64,000 bases of DNA, taken from NCBI GenBank assembly GCA_016792585.1, contig JAEULB010000049.1:1-64000 (forward strand), in the 5' to 3' direction. The translations under genes and the position numbers were made by a program. The DNA is from Rhodospirillaceae bacterium. Its GTDB lineage: Bacteria > Pseudomonadota > Alphaproteobacteria > SHVZ01. Positions 1 through 8,273 of this stretch are shown one piece after another. Numbering within the stretch: position 1 is the first letter of the stretch; each line of letters opens with the position of its first letter. Below the pieces are notes generated by a model. That model saw nothing but the letters and a program-made list of their open reading frames with translations. It was not told where the DNA came from and ran no database searches.

Positions 1-238
1 CGCGCCGGCGCGCATCCAGCGCGTCGCGGTATCCGGCCTCGCGCAGGTGCCAGTCGAGCCGGGCGCGCCGGCGCAGCACGCCGAAGACGCGATCGGCGAT
101 CGCCTGGCGGTCCTTCGAGCCGATGTAGCGGCGGTCTCGGAAGTAGCGGTCGAGCACGCGGTCCGCCGGCGGGGCGGCGTCGGCGGCAATGGCACCGAGC
201 GCCTCGATGGCAGCGGCGAGGCGGGCGGACGGCGTCAC
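1..238 (-). CDS. rsmB: RsmB-type rRNA cytosine-C5 methyltransferase, N-terminal fragment
   Basis: Only the first 79 codons lie in the window; the gene runs off the left edge. The visible part begins MTPSARLAAAIEAL and contains YIGSKDRQAIADRVFGVLRR, the NusB-like N-terminal RNA-binding domain of RsmB/NOP2/Sun methyltransferases, which methylate a cytosine of 16S rRNA using S-adenosylmethionine. The catalytic domain is outside the window. The start is a GTG preceded by an AGAGGA ribosome-binding site. It lies 9 bp downstream of the guaB stop on the same strand, and a guaB-rsmB pairing is common in alphaproteobacteria. The family is fairly secure; the exact target base is inferred. Confidence 0.8.
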   Translation of the reverse strand, partial: MTPSARLAAAIEALGAIAADAAPPADRVLDRYFRDRRYIGSKDRQAIADRVFGVLRRRARLDWHLREAGYRDALDARRR

Positions 239-247
239 GCTGGTCCT

Positions 248-1711
248 CTAGAGATCGCGCCGGTAGTTCGGCGCCTCGCGGACGATCGAGATGTCGTGGA
301 CGTGGCTCTCGCGCAGGCCCGATCCCGTGATCTTCACGAAATCGCAGCCGCCCCGCATCTCGGCGAGGTTGCGCTTTCCGGTGTAGCCCATCGCCGCTTT
401 CAGCCCGCCGATCACCTGGTGCACAACGGCGCCGACCGGACCCTTGTACGGCACCTGGCCCTCGACGCCTTCCGGCACCAGCTTGAGGCTGTCCTGCACT
501 TCCTGCTGGAAGTAGCGGTCGGCCGATCCGCGCGCCATCGCGCCGACCGAGCCCATGCCGCGATACGACTTATAGGAGCGGCCCTGGTAGAGGTAGACCT
601 CGCCCGGCGCCTCGTCGGTGCCCGCGAGCATGCCGCCGACCATCGCCGCGTCGGCGCCGGCGGCGATCGCCTTGGCGAGATCGCCCGACTGCTTGATGCC
701 GCCGTCGGAGATGCACGGCACGTTGTTCTTCCGGCAGACCTCGGCGGTGTCCATGATCGCGGTCAGCTGCGGCACGCCGACACCGGCCACCACGCGGGTG
801 GTGCAGATCGAGCCCGGGCCGATGCCGACCTTGATCGCATCCGCGCCGGCGTCGATCAGCGCCTTGGCGGCATCGGCGGTCGCGATGTTGCCGGCGATGA
901 TCTGGGCGGAGTTGGCGAGCTTGCGGAGGTTCTTCACGGCGCCGATCACGCCGGCCGAATGGCCATGCGCGGTGTCGACGACGATCACGTCGCACTCTGC
1001 TTCCAGCAGCTTCTCGGTCCGCGTCATGCCGTCGGCGCCGACGCCGGTGGCCGCGCCGACGCGAAGGCGTCCCTGGTCGTCCTTGGTCGCGTTCGGGTGA
1101 AGCGCCGCCTTCTCCATGTCCTTGACGGTGATGAGGCCGACGCAGCGGAACTCCTCGTCGACGACCAGGAGCTTCTCGATCCGGTGCTTGTGGAGCAGCT
1201 GCTTCGCCTGCTGGCGGTCGACGCCTTCCTTGACCGTGACCAGCCTGTCCTTGGTCATCAGCTCGTGCACCGGCTGGCTGGTGTCGGTGGCGAAGCGGAC
1301 GTCGCGGTTGGTGAGGATGCCGACCAGCTTGCGGGTTTTCTCCTCGACCACCGGGATGCCGGAGATCTTGTGCTGGAGCATGATCTGCAGCGCGTCGGCC
1401 AGCGTCTGATCGGGATGGATGGTGATCGGGTTCACCACCATGCCTGACTCGAACTTCTTCACCGCCCGGACTTCCTGGGCCTGGCGGACGGGATCGAGGT
1501 TCTTGTGGATCACGCCGAGGCCGCCGAGCTGGGCCATCGCGATGGCGAGCCGGCTTTCGGTGACCGTGTCCATCGCCGCCGAGATCAGCGGGATGCCGAG
1601 CTCGATGCCGCGGGTCAGCCGCGTGCGTGTATCGACCTGGCCCGGAAGGACCGAGCTGGCCGCGGGCACGAGGAGAACGTCGTCGAAGGTGAGCGCCTCG
1701 CGGATGTGCAT
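248..1711 (-). CDS. guaB: Inosine-5'-monophosphate dehydrogenase
   Basis: Catalyses the NAD-dependent oxidation of IMP to XMP, the committed step of guanine nucleotide synthesis in the cytoplasm. The 487-residue protein has the normal length: an IMPDH barrel interrupted by a pair of CBS domains at about residues 95-205, then the catalytic loop [11 protein letters not shown] with the nucleophilic Cys303, and the flap region with RGMGSVGAM. The ATG start follows a good AAGGAG site. It is the third gene of a minus-strand run ppx-rlmE-guaB-rsmB. Nothing is missing or unusual. Confidence 0.98.
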   Translation of the reverse strand: MHIREALTFDDVLLVPAASSVLPGQVDTRTRLTRGIELGIPLISAAMDTVTESRLAIAMAQLGGLGVIHKNLDPVRQAQEVRAVKKFESGMVVNPITIHPDQTLADALQIMLQHKISGIPVVEEKTRKLVGILTNRDVRFATDTSQPVHELMTKDRLVTVKEGVDRQQAKQLLHKHRIEKLLVVDEEFRCVGLITVKDMEKAALHPNATKDDQGRLRVGAATGVGADGMTRTEKLLEAECDVIVVDTAHGHSAGVIGAVKNLRKLANSAQIIAGNIATADAAKALIDAGADAIKVGIGPGSICTTRVVAGVGVPQLTAIMDTAEVCRKNNVPCISDGGIKQSGDLAKAIAAGADAAMVGGMLAGTDEAPGEVYLYQGRSYKSYRGMGSVGAMARGSADRYFQQEVQDSLKLVPEGVEGQVPYKGPVGAVVHQVIGGLKAAMGYTGKRNLAEMRGGCDFVKITGSGLRESHVHDISIVREAPNYRRDL

Positions 1712-1763
1712 ACAGGCTCCTTTCCGCTAAGGCGGCGCCTAGTACCACGGGAAATAAGCTTGC

Positions 1764-2435
1764 TCAAGGGGCGTTACGGAATCCCTGGGCGACCAGGTAG
1801 GTTTCCGGGCTCTCCTTGCGGGAAGACGGCGGCTTGGCGTGGCGGACCTGGGCGAAGCGCTTCTTGAGGAGCGCCAGCATCCCCTTCTCCGCCCCACCCT
1901 GGAACACCTTGCAGACGAAGGCCCCGCCGGGGGCCAGGACCTCGATCGCGAAGTCCAGCGCCGCCTCGGCCAATCCCACAGTCCTAATATGGTCTGTCAT
2001 GCCGTGGCCGGTCGTCGGCGCCGCCATATCGGAGAGGACCACGTCGACCGGGCCGCCCAAGGCCGCCCGGATCTTCTCCGGCGCCGCCGAATCGAGGAAG
2101 TCGAGCTGCATGATCTCGGCGCCCGGAACCGGCGTCATCTCCAAGATGTCGACGCCCAGCACCTTTCCCTCGCCCGCCTTCTCGACCGCGATCTGGGTCC
2201 AGCCGCCGGGGGCGGCGCCGAGGTCGAGCACGCGGGCCCCCTTCTTCAGGATGCGGAAGCGCTTGTCGAGATCCGCCAGCTTGAAGGCGGCGCGGGAACG
2301 AAAACCCTGGCGCTTGGCCTCGGCCACGTAGGGGTCGTTGAGCTGGCGCGCGAGCCATTTTTGAGAGGAGGTGGAACGACTCTTGGCCGTCTTCACCTTC
2401 ACCGCCTTCTGACGGCGGCCGCCGAAGTCGCTCAC
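1764..2435 (-). CDS. rlmE: 23S rRNA (uridine-2'-O)-methyltransferase RlmE (FtsJ/RrmJ)
   Basis: Methylates the 2'-OH of a conserved uridine (U2552 in E. coli) in the A loop of 23S rRNA, a late step of large-subunit maturation. The 223-residue protein has the FtsJ signatures in order: FRSRAAFKL (catalytic Lys), the SAM-binding loop LDLGAAPGGW, VLSDMAAPTTG (catalytic Asp), VCKVFQGG (second Lys) and SRKESPETYLVA (catalytic Glu). A basic, Ser/Thr/Lys-rich stretch of about 25 residues precedes the domain. The start is GTG and overlaps the upstream ppx stop as GTGA, which indicates translational coupling. Confidence 0.96.
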   Translation of the reverse strand: MSDFGGRRQKAVKVKTAKSRSTSSQKWLARQLNDPYVAEAKRQGFRSRAAFKLADLDKRFRILKKGARVLDLGAAPGGWTQIAVEKAGEGKVLGVDILEMTPVPGAEIMQLDFLDSAAPEKIRAALGGPVDVVLSDMAAPTTGHGMTDHIRTVGLAEAALDFAIEVLAPGGAFVCKVFQGGAEKGMLALLKKRFAQVRHAKPPSSRKESPETYLVAQGFRNAP

Positions 2436-3517
2436 GCCCGTCCCGCCTCCGCCATCAGCGCCAGCAGGATGCCCTCGCGCACCCCGCGATCGGCGACGCG
2501 CACGGATCCGACCGGCCAGCGCCGGCAGATCGCCTCCAGGATCGCGCAGCCTGCCAGCACCAGGTCGGCGCGCTCGCGCCCGATGCAGGGATGGCGCTCG
2601 CGCTCGGAGACCGGCATCCCCGCGATCCGCCGCGTCACGTCGTCGATCGCGGGGAAACCCAGCAGGTAGCCGTCGACCTTGTTGCGGTCGTAGCGCGGCA
2701 GGTCGAGATGCACGCCCGCCAGCGTGGTGACGGTGCCTGACGATCCCAGCATCTGCACGCCGCCGCCGGCGACGATCTCGGAAATCCGGTGATCCGCGTC
2801 GAACGGCTCAAGAAGCTCTCTCACCTCGGCGACCATGTCGGCATAGGCACCGTTCACGGCGTTGGGGAAACGCTCGCCGAGCGTGACGACGCCCAGGGGC
2901 AGCGAGACGCAGCCCTCGACCACGGGCCGCCCTTCGACGAGCCTCGCCCAGGAGAGCTCGGTCGAGCCGCCGCCTATGTCGAAGACCAGCGCCCAGGGCC
3001 TGGACGCATCGAGCAGTGGCGCGCAGCCGGCGAGCGACAGGCGCGCCTCCTCGCCCGAGGAGATGATCTCGAGATCGAGGCCTGTCGCGTGCTTGGTCCT
3101 GGCGACGAAGTCCTGGCCGTTCATCGCGCGACGGCAGGCTTCGGTCGCGACCGTCCGCGCCCGGGTCACGCTCTGGCGGCGGATCTTGGCGGCACAGACC
3201 TTGAGCGCGTCGATCGTCCGGTCCATCGCCGCCTCGGACAGCACGCCGCTCAGGCCCACGCCCTCGCCGAGACGCACGATCCGCGAGAAGGCGTCGACCA
3301 CGCGGAAGCCGCCCGGCAGCGGCGTCGCGACCAGGAGGCGGCAGTTGTTGGTGCCGAGATCGAGCGCCGCGAAGGCTGGAACCCGCCGGCGAGCGGCGCC
3401 CTGAAGGCGCGCCTGCGGCCGGGGACCCGGCTCCACCGTGGTCACTGCGGCCGCCCTCGGCCAGATCCGACCGGCGTTTCCATCGGGAAAGTCTACCCGG
3501 GGAGACGGGACGCGCAA
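2432..3517 (-). CDS. Ppx/GppA-family exopolyphosphatase / pppGpp phosphohydrolase
   Basis: Member of the ASKHA-fold Ppx/GppA family, which removes terminal phosphate from polyphosphate or from pppGpp. Visible motifs are FAALDLGTNNCRLLVA (phosphate 1 loop), ATEACRRA, GGGSTELSW (phosphate 2 loop) and GSSGTVTTLAGV. At up to 361 residues it is the short form without the C-terminal HD domain of E. coli Ppx, so the substrate cannot be decided from sequence. The start is uncertain: the longest frame begins at a TTG (3517), while a GTG at 3445 (residue 25) lies closer to the conserved domain. The stop overlaps the rlmE GTG. It heads the rlmE-guaB-rsmB run. Confidence 0.88.
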   Translation of the reverse strand: MRVPSPRVDFPDGNAGRIWPRAAAVTTVEPGPRPQARLQGAARRRVPAFAALDLGTNNCRLLVATPLPGGFRVVDAFSRIVRLGEGVGLSGVLSEAAMDRTIDALKVCAAKIRRQSVTRARTVATEACRRAMNGQDFVARTKHATGLDLEIISSGEEARLSLAGCAPLLDASRPWALVFDIGGGSTELSWARLVEGRPVVEGCVSLPLGVVTLGERFPNAVNGAYADMVAEVRELLEPFDADHRISEIVAGGGVQMLGSSGTVTTLAGVHLDLPRYDRNKVDGYLLGFPAIDDVTRRIAGMPVSERERHPCIGRERADLVLAGCAILEAICRRWPVGSVRVADRGVREGILLALMAEAGRA

Positions 3518-3624
3518 ACTTCCTTGAGCCGGCCGGGAAAAACCGCCGGAGTTCCGCCGGGATTGCGGGCGGCCGTCGGCCCATGCCAGAGGTTGAACCG
3601 GAATCGCGCGCCAGGGAGCCCGGA

Positions 3625-4356
3625 ATGGACGTCCGCCGATATGTGACCCGAGATGAGATGGGCCGGGCCGCCGCCACCGCCGTCGCCCGAGCGATGCGGG
3701 CTGCGATCTCCGCCAAGGGCGGCGTCCGCATGATCTTCGCCTCTGCGCCCAGCCAGCAGGAGATGCTGGATGCGCTGGCGGAGGAGCCCGGCATCGACTG
3801 GTCGAAGGTCACCGCCTTCCACATGGACGAGTACCACACGCTGCCCGAGGACGCGCCGCAGCGCTTCGGCCCTTGGCTGCAGCGCGTCCTGTTCGATCGG
3901 GTGCGGGTCGGGACCGTTCACCTGATGCGGCCGACCGCCGACGGCGACGACTGCATCCGCGACTACACTCGGCTCCTGGCGGAAGCGCCGATCGACATCG
4001 TCTGCTGCGGCATCGGCGTGAACGGGCACCTCGCCTTCAACGACCCGCCCGTCGCCGACTTCGGCGATCCGGTCGACGTGAAGGTCATCGAGCTCGATCC
4101 GATCTGCCGCCAGCAGCAACTGGAGGACGGGGGATTCGAGAGCCTCGACGACGTCCCGCGGACCGCCTTGACGCTGACGATCCCTCGCCTGCTCCGCGCC
4201 GAGACGATCGTCTGCGTCGTGCCGGGACCGATGAAGCGCGAGGCCGTGCGGCGCACGCTGAACGACCCGATCGGCGAGGCCTGCCCGGCGACAGCCCTCC
4301 GCCGGCATCCCGACTGCACGCTCTACGTCGACGCGGACTCGCTGCCCCAGGCCTGA
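3625..4356 (+). CDS. NagB-family glucosamine-6-phosphate deaminase/isomerase-like protein
   Basis: Predicted to act on an amino-sugar or sugar phosphate. The 243-residue protein carries the NagB hallmarks TAFHMDEYHTLP (catalytic Asp-Glu) and CCGIGVNGHLAFNDPP (catalytic His loop), with the typical alternating alpha/beta pattern. The ATG at 3625 is chosen because AGGGAG lies just upstream; an in-frame ATG at 3583 lacks such a site. No N-acetylglucosamine kinase, deacetylase or transporter lies nearby, so a true GlcNAc catabolic role is unproven and a related phosphosugar isomerase is possible. Its 3' end overlaps the convergent binding-protein gene by 34 bp. Confidence 0.82.
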   Translation: MDVRRYVTRDEMGRAAATAVARAMRAAISAKGGVRMIFASAPSQQEMLDALAEEPGIDWSKVTAFHMDEYHTLPEDAPQRFGPWLQRVLFDRVRVGTVHLMRPTADGDDCIRDYTRLLAEAPIDIVCCGIGVNGHLAFNDPPVADFGDPVDVKVIELDPICRQQQLEDGGFESLDDVPRTALTLTIPRLLRAETIVCVVPGPMKREAVRRTLNDPIGEACPATALRRHPDCTLYVDADSLPQA

Positions 4357-5105
4357 ACGATCCGCTCCAACGCCGCCAGCCCGTCGGTCAGCGCCGCGGG
4401 GCCGGGCTGCAGGATCAGCGCCGACTTGATCTCGTGCATCTCTAGATGTTCAAAGCCCGGACGCGCCCTCGTCTTCTCCGGCCGGAACTTCTTTCCGCAC
4501 CACGAACCCACAAGGATGTCCGGCGCGCGGTCGATCACCTCCGCGGCAGTGACGATACGCTCCTTCGCAGATAGTCCCTGCGCGCGATCGGCGAATACAT
4601 CGATGGCGCCGGCCACCTCGATCAGCTCCGAGACCCAGCCGATGCCCGAGATCATCGGCTCGTCCCATTCCTCGAAGTAGACGCGTGGCTTCCGTCGCCT
4701 CTTTGCGCCGCGTTCACGCGCGGCCTCGACGTTCGCCGCCAGGCGATCGGCGAGCATGGAGCCACGCTCCGCAGCACCGACCATCGCGCCCAGCAGCCGC
4801 ACCATGTCGAGGATGCCCGCAACCGTCCGCTGGTTGAACGCATGCACCGCGATGCCCTGGCGGATCAGCTCGGCGACGATGCCGGCCTGGAGGTCGGAGA
4901 AGGCCAGCACCAGGTCCGGTTCAAGCTTCAGGATCTTGTCCGTGTCGGCGGAGGTGAAGGCGGAGACGCGCGGCTTCTCGCGCCGGGCTTCCGGTGGGCG
5001 GACGACGTATCCGGAGATGCCGACGATCCGCTCCTGCTCGCCCATCAGATAGAGTGTCTCGACCGTCTCCTCGGTTAGGCAGACGATCCGCGCCGGTGGA
5101 TACAG
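4323..5105 (-). CDS. BtuF-like periplasmic-binding-fold protein (cobalamin-binding-like), probable CTG start
   Basis: Resembles helical-backbone (BtuF/FecB class) metal-chelate binding proteins: RIVCLTEETVETLYLMGEQE, then VSAFTSADTDKILKLEPDLV and a C-terminal lobe with SWCGKKFRP. The first ATG (5045) would delete the conserved RIVCLTEETVETLYL strand-helix; upstream of it in frame there is no ATG, GTG or TTG before a stop codon. The only plausible start is CTG at 5105, four bases after the msrB stop and behind an AGAGGG site, giving 260 residues. There is no signal peptide, so it may be cytoplasmic, unlike true BtuF. No BtuC/BtuD genes are adjacent. Function beyond ligand binding is not shown. 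Confidence 0.75.
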   Translation of the reverse strand: MYPPARIVCLTEETVETLYLMGEQERIVGISGYVVRPPEARREKPRVSAFTSADTDKILKLEPDLVLAFSDLQAGIVAELIRQGIAVHAFNQRTVAGILDMVRLLGAMVGAAERGSMLADRLAANVEAARERGAKRRRKPRVYFEEWDEPMISGIGWVSELIEVAGAIDVFADRAQGLSAKERIVTAAEVIDRAPDILVGSWCGKKFRPEKTRARPGFEHLEMHEIKSALILQPGPAALTDGLAALERIVQAWGSESAST

Positions 5106-5109
5106 CGCC

Positions 5110-5511
5110 TCAGCCCTCTTTCGGTTCGAAGGTCAGCGACACGCCGTTCATGCAGTAGCGGAGCCCGGTCGGCTTCGGCCCGTCCGGGAAGACGTGTCCG
5201 AGATGGCCGCCGCAGCGCCTGCAGTGCACCTCGACGCGGCGCATGCCGTAGCTGTTGTCCTCGGTGGTCGCGACCGCGTCCTCGGCGATCGGCGCGAAGA
5301 AGCTGGGCCAGCCGGTGCCGCTGTTGAACTTCGCCTCGGACGAGAACAGATCCAACCCGCATCCGGCGCAGCGGAAGGTGCCTTGCCGCTTCTCACCGTC
5401 GAGCGGGCTGGTGAAGGCGCGCTCGGTCCCGTGCTCGCGAAGCACGCGGAACTGCTCAGGCGTCAGGCAGCCCTTCCATTCGGTCTCGGTCTTGGGCACG
5501 TCGTCGGTCAT
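5110..5511 (-). CDS. msrB: Peptide-methionine (R)-S-oxide reductase
   Basis: Reduces methionine-R-sulfoxide in proteins back to methionine. The 133-residue protein has the normal MsrB length, the structural zinc pairs CAGC and CRRC, the GTGWPSF motif and the catalytic cysteine in RYCMNGVSLTFEP. No signal peptide is present, so it is cytoplasmic. It is transcribed away from the amino acid ABC transporter at 5604 and is followed almost at once by the BtuF-like gene, which probably depends on it for translation. Confidence 0.97.
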   Translation of the reverse strand: MTDDVPKTETEWKGCLTPEQFRVLREHGTERAFTSPLDGEKRQGTFRCAGCGLDLFSSEAKFNSGTGWPSFFAPIAEDAVATTEDNSYGMRRVEVHCRRCGGHLGHVFPDGPKPTGLRYCMNGVSLTFEPKEG

Positions 5512-5603
5512 GGTCGCACCATCCTGGTCCAGATATCCGGATCATACCCGGTCTCGCCCCCGCTTCCTTGCGTCGTCTTTTCCGCCCGTGCCATCATTGG
5601 GCG

Positions 5604-6386
5604 ATGAAGAACGGGTCGCGTCCGGCGGTCGCCGTCGAAGGCCTCACCAAGCGCTTCGGACCGCTCGAGGTGCTGAAGGGCATCACGCTCGAAGCCCATG
5701 ACGGCGAGGTGCTGGCCATCCTCGGATCGTCCGGATCCGGCAAGTCGACCCTTCTCCGCTGCATCAACATGCTGGAAGTGCCGGACGGCGGCACCGTGGC
5801 CATCGCCGGCGAGCCGATCCTGCTGAAGGAAAAGCGCGGCGGCGGGCGCGAGCCGGCCGATGGCGCCCAGCTCGACCGGCTCCGCCAGAAGCTCGGCATG
5901 GTGTTCCAGAGCTTCAATCTCTGGTCCCACCTGACGGTACTGGAGAACGTCACCGAGGCGCCCGTGCACGTCCAGAAGCGCCCGAAGGCGGAAGCGACCG
6001 AGGAAGCGCTGGTACTGCTCGACAAGGTCGGCCTTTCCGACAAGCGCAACCACTACCCGTCCCAGATCTCCGGCGGCCAGGCCCAGCGCGCGGCGATCGC
6101 GCGTGCGCTGGCGATGCGCCCGCAGCTGATGCTGTTCGACGAGCCGACCTCGTCGCTCGATCCCGAGCTGGTCGGCGACGTACTCCGCGTCATCCGCACG
6201 CTGGCCGAGGAAGGCCGGACGATGATGCTGGTGACCCACGAGATGGCCTTCGCCCGCGAGGTCGCCAGCCGCGTGATCTTCCTCCACCAGGGCCGGGTCG
6301 AGGAGGAAGGCCCGCCGGCGCAGGTGTTCGGGGCGCCGAAGTCCGAGCGCTGCCGGCAGTTCATCTCCAGCCAGCTCCGGTCTTAA
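5604..6386 (+). CDS. Polar amino acid ABC transporter, ATP-binding protein (HisP/OccP type)
   Basis: Energises uptake of a polar or basic amino acid or opine. Walker A GSSGSGKSTLL, Q-loop MVFQSFNLW, signature SGGQAQRAAIARAL, Walker B LMLFDEPTSSLDPE and switch [10 protein letters not shown] are all intact. The insert between Walker A and the Q-loop (KEKRGGG...) is typical of the HisP/OccP branch. I place the start at the ATG at 5604 because it fits the family N-terminus; an in-frame ATG at 5568 would add 12 residues. It is the first gene of the four-gene transporter set with the binding protein and two permeases downstream. Confidence 0.94.
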   Translation: MKNGSRPAVAVEGLTKRFGPLEVLKGITLEAHDGEVLAILGSSGSGKSTLLRCINMLEVPDGGTVAIAGEPILLKEKRGGGREPADGAQLDRLRQKLGMVFQSFNLWSHLTVLENVTEAPVHVQKRPKAEATEEALVLLDKVGLSDKRNHYPSQISGGQAQRAAIARALAMRPQLMLFDEPTSSLDPELVGDVLRVIRTLAEEGRTMMLVTHEMAFAREVASRVIFLHQGRVEEEGPPAQVFGAPKSERCRQFISSQLRS

Positions 6387-6393
6387 GCGCGCC

Positions 6394-6418
6394 TAGCCGG
6401 TTGCAGAAAGACCGGCTA
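6394..6418. terminator. Hairpin between transporter ATPase and binding-protein genes
   Basis: A perfect 8-bp inverted repeat TAGCCGGT / ACCGGCTA with a 9-base loop lies 7 bases after the ATPase stop and about 36 bases before the binding-protein start. No T-run follows, so it is more likely an RNA stability or attenuation element than a strong terminator. Confidence 0.45.
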
Positions 6419-6454
6419 TCGTTTGCACAACAACCTGTAGAGGAGGCTTCGTCA

Positions 6455-7300
6455 ATGAAGATCACCCGTCTTGTCGTTGTCGCCGGCGCCGTGCTCGCGC
6501 TCGGCCTCACCGCCTTCGACGCCTCGGCACAGATGCGCAAGGTCAAGGTCGCGACCGAAGGCGCCTATGCGCCGTGGAACTTCGTCAACAGCGCCGGCAA
6601 GCTCGAAGGCTTCGAGCTCGACCTCGGCGCCGAGCTCTGCAAGCGCGCCAAGTTCGACTGCGAGTTCGTCGCCCAGGACTGGGACGGCATCATGCCGTCG
6701 CTGCTGGCCAAGAAGTACGACGCGATCATGGCCGGCATGAACATCACGCCGAAGCGCATGGAGACGATCAACTTCACCACTGCCTATGCCGCCGGCGCGC
6801 ATGGCTTCCTGGTGATGAAGAACTCGTCGCTCACCAAGATGCCGGGCGGCGAGTTCAGCCTGACCAAGGATCCGGCCGGCGCCGAGAAGGCGATCGCCGA
6901 CCTCAAGCCGCTGCTCAAGGGCAAGATCCTCGGCGTCCAGGCCTCGACCACCAACCTCGCCTGGGCCGAGAAGTACTTCAAGGACGTGGCCGAGATCCGC
7001 GAGTACAAGACCACCGAGCAGCACGACCTCGACGTCGCCGCCGGTCGCATCGACGCGGCCGTGGTCGCGCACTCGGCCGCCAAGGCGACGATGGAGACCG
7101 CGACCGGCAAGGACATGGCGATCGCGGGCCCCGCGTTCTCGGGCGGCATGCTCGGCCTCGGCGTCGCCGTCGGCATTCGCAAGGAGGACAACGACCTCAA
7201 GGCCGCCTTCGACGACGCGGTTAAGTCGGCGATCGCCGACGGCACCATCAAGCGGCTGTCGGAGAAGTGGTTCAAGGTCGACATGACGCCAAAGTCGTAA
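6455..7300 (+). CDS. Polar amino acid ABC transporter, periplasmic binding protein (HisJ/OccT type)
   Basis: Periplasmic receptor of the 5604-8984 transporter, family 3 solute-binding protein. A signal peptide (MKITRLVVV... ending near ASA-QM, about 24 residues) precedes VKVATEGAYAPWNF, FELDLGAELCKRA, QDWDGIMPSLLAKKYDAI and MNITPKRMETINFT, the usual lysine/arginine/ornithine/histidine/opine-binding signatures. The start is the ATG at 6455 behind GAGGAGG; an upstream in-frame codon at 6401 would precede the signal peptide. Mature length of about 257 residues is normal. The exact ligand cannot be read from sequence. Confidence 0.94.
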   Translation: MKITRLVVVAGAVLALGLTAFDASAQMRKVKVATEGAYAPWNFVNSAGKLEGFELDLGAELCKRAKFDCEFVAQDWDGIMPSLLAKKYDAIMAGMNITPKRMETINFTTAYAAGAHGFLVMKNSSLTKMPGGEFSLTKDPAGAEKAIADLKPLLKGKILGVQASTTNLAWAEKYFKDVAEIREYKTTEQHDLDVAAGRIDAAVVAHSAAKATMETATGKDMAIAGPAFSGGMLGLGVAVGIRKEDNDLKAAFDDAVKSAIADGTIKRLSEKWFKVDMTPKS

Positions 7301-7320
7301 GCAGCGACATGCATCGTACC

Positions 7321-7453
7321 CCCTCTCCCGCGTCGTACGCGGGGGAGGATTGGGGTGGGGGCGAGCGACGCGAGGTCGGACCGCGAATGCCGGCAACGAC
7401 GTTCCCCGCATCGTTCGCCCCCACCCTGCCCTCCCCCGCTTCGCGGGAGAGGG
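7321..7453. repeat. Large imperfect palindrome (REP/RPE-like intergenic element)
   Basis: Two arms of about 45 bases (7321-7368 and 7411-7453) are near reverse complements of each other: CCCTCTCCCGCG...GGGGGAGGA...GGGGTGGGGGCGAGCGA on the left and TCGTTCGCCCCCACCC...CTCCCCCGC...GCGGGAGAGGG on the right. Each arm also has its own small hairpin (CCCGCGTCGTACGCGGG on the left, CCCGCTTCGCGGG on the right). It fills most of the gap between the binding-protein stop and the first permease gene, the classic place for REP-like elements. No second copy is evident in this window. Confidence 0.75.
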
Positions 7454-7488
7454 TTCCGATTCAGATGCCGCTCCAGCGTTCCTGACGA

Positions 7489-8268
7489 ATGCCGCCGAAG
7501 TCGTTCCTCGAGCTGATGCAGTGGGGCCCGCAGGGCTGGCTCGACGAGATGACCTTCGCGACCGGGCTGACGCTCGCGGTGGCGATATGTGGCTTTCTGT
7601 TCGGACTCGCCTTCGGAACCCTGGCGGCGGCGGCCAAACTCTCGAGATCGACGATCCTCCGACGCGCTGCCGACGCCTACACCACCGTCTTCCGCGGCGT
7701 CCCCGACCTTCTCGTCATCTATCTCTTCTACTTCGGCGGCAGCGCCGTGGTGACGGCGATCGGTGCGGCGCTGGGATATTCCGGCTTCATCGGACTCCCC
7801 GGATTCCTGGTCGGCACGCTGGCGATCGGCATCGTCTCCGGCGCCTACCAGACCGAGGTGATCCGCGGCGCCTATCTCGCGGTACCGCAGGGCGAGGTCG
7901 ACGCCGCGCGCGCGTTCGGCATGTCGGGCTTCCGGCTGCTTCGACGCATCATCGGCCCTCAGGTTCTCCGCTACGGGCTGCCGGGCATGGGAAACATCTG
8001 GCAGCTGGTGCTTAAGGAGAGCGCGCTGGTCGCCGTGGTCGGGCTCACCCTCATCTTCTACGAGGTCAGGATCGGGGACCTGGTGCTGATCTACGAGACC
8101 CGCTTCTCGGATCTGCTGCGCCAGGCGCATGTCGCCGCCGGCTCTACCCGCCAGCCGTTCGTCTTCTACATCACCGCGGTCGCGTTCTACCTGGTGCTGA
8201 CCACCGCTTCGACCTGGGCCTTCCGACAGGCCGAGACCTGGGCGACGCGCGGCATGCGTCGGGCCTGA
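7489..8268 (+). CDS. Polar amino acid ABC transporter permease (HisQ/OccQ type)
   Basis: Inner-membrane permease of the 5604-8984 transporter. The 259-residue protein has about five membrane segments and the cytoplasmic EAA loop EVIRGAYLAVPQGEVDAARAFGMSG, which docks on the ATPase. It starts at ATG 7489, after the palindromic element and a short leader, and is followed 5 bp later by the partner permease. The length is slightly above the usual 230-240 residues because of a longer loop near IGDLVLIYETRFSD and before the last membrane segment. Confidence 0.93.
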   Translation: MPPKSFLELMQWGPQGWLDEMTFATGLTLAVAICGFLFGLAFGTLAAAAKLSRSTILRRAADAYTTVFRGVPDLLVIYLFYFGGSAVVTAIGAALGYSGFIGLPGFLVGTLAIGIVSGAYQTEVIRGAYLAVPQGEVDAARAFGMSGFRLLRRIIGPQVLRYGLPGMGNIWQLVLKESALVAVVGLTLIFYEVRIGDLVLIYETRFSDLLRQAHVAAGSTRQPFVFYITAVAFYLVLTTASTWAFRQAETWATRGMRRA

Positions 8269-8273
8269 CGGAG

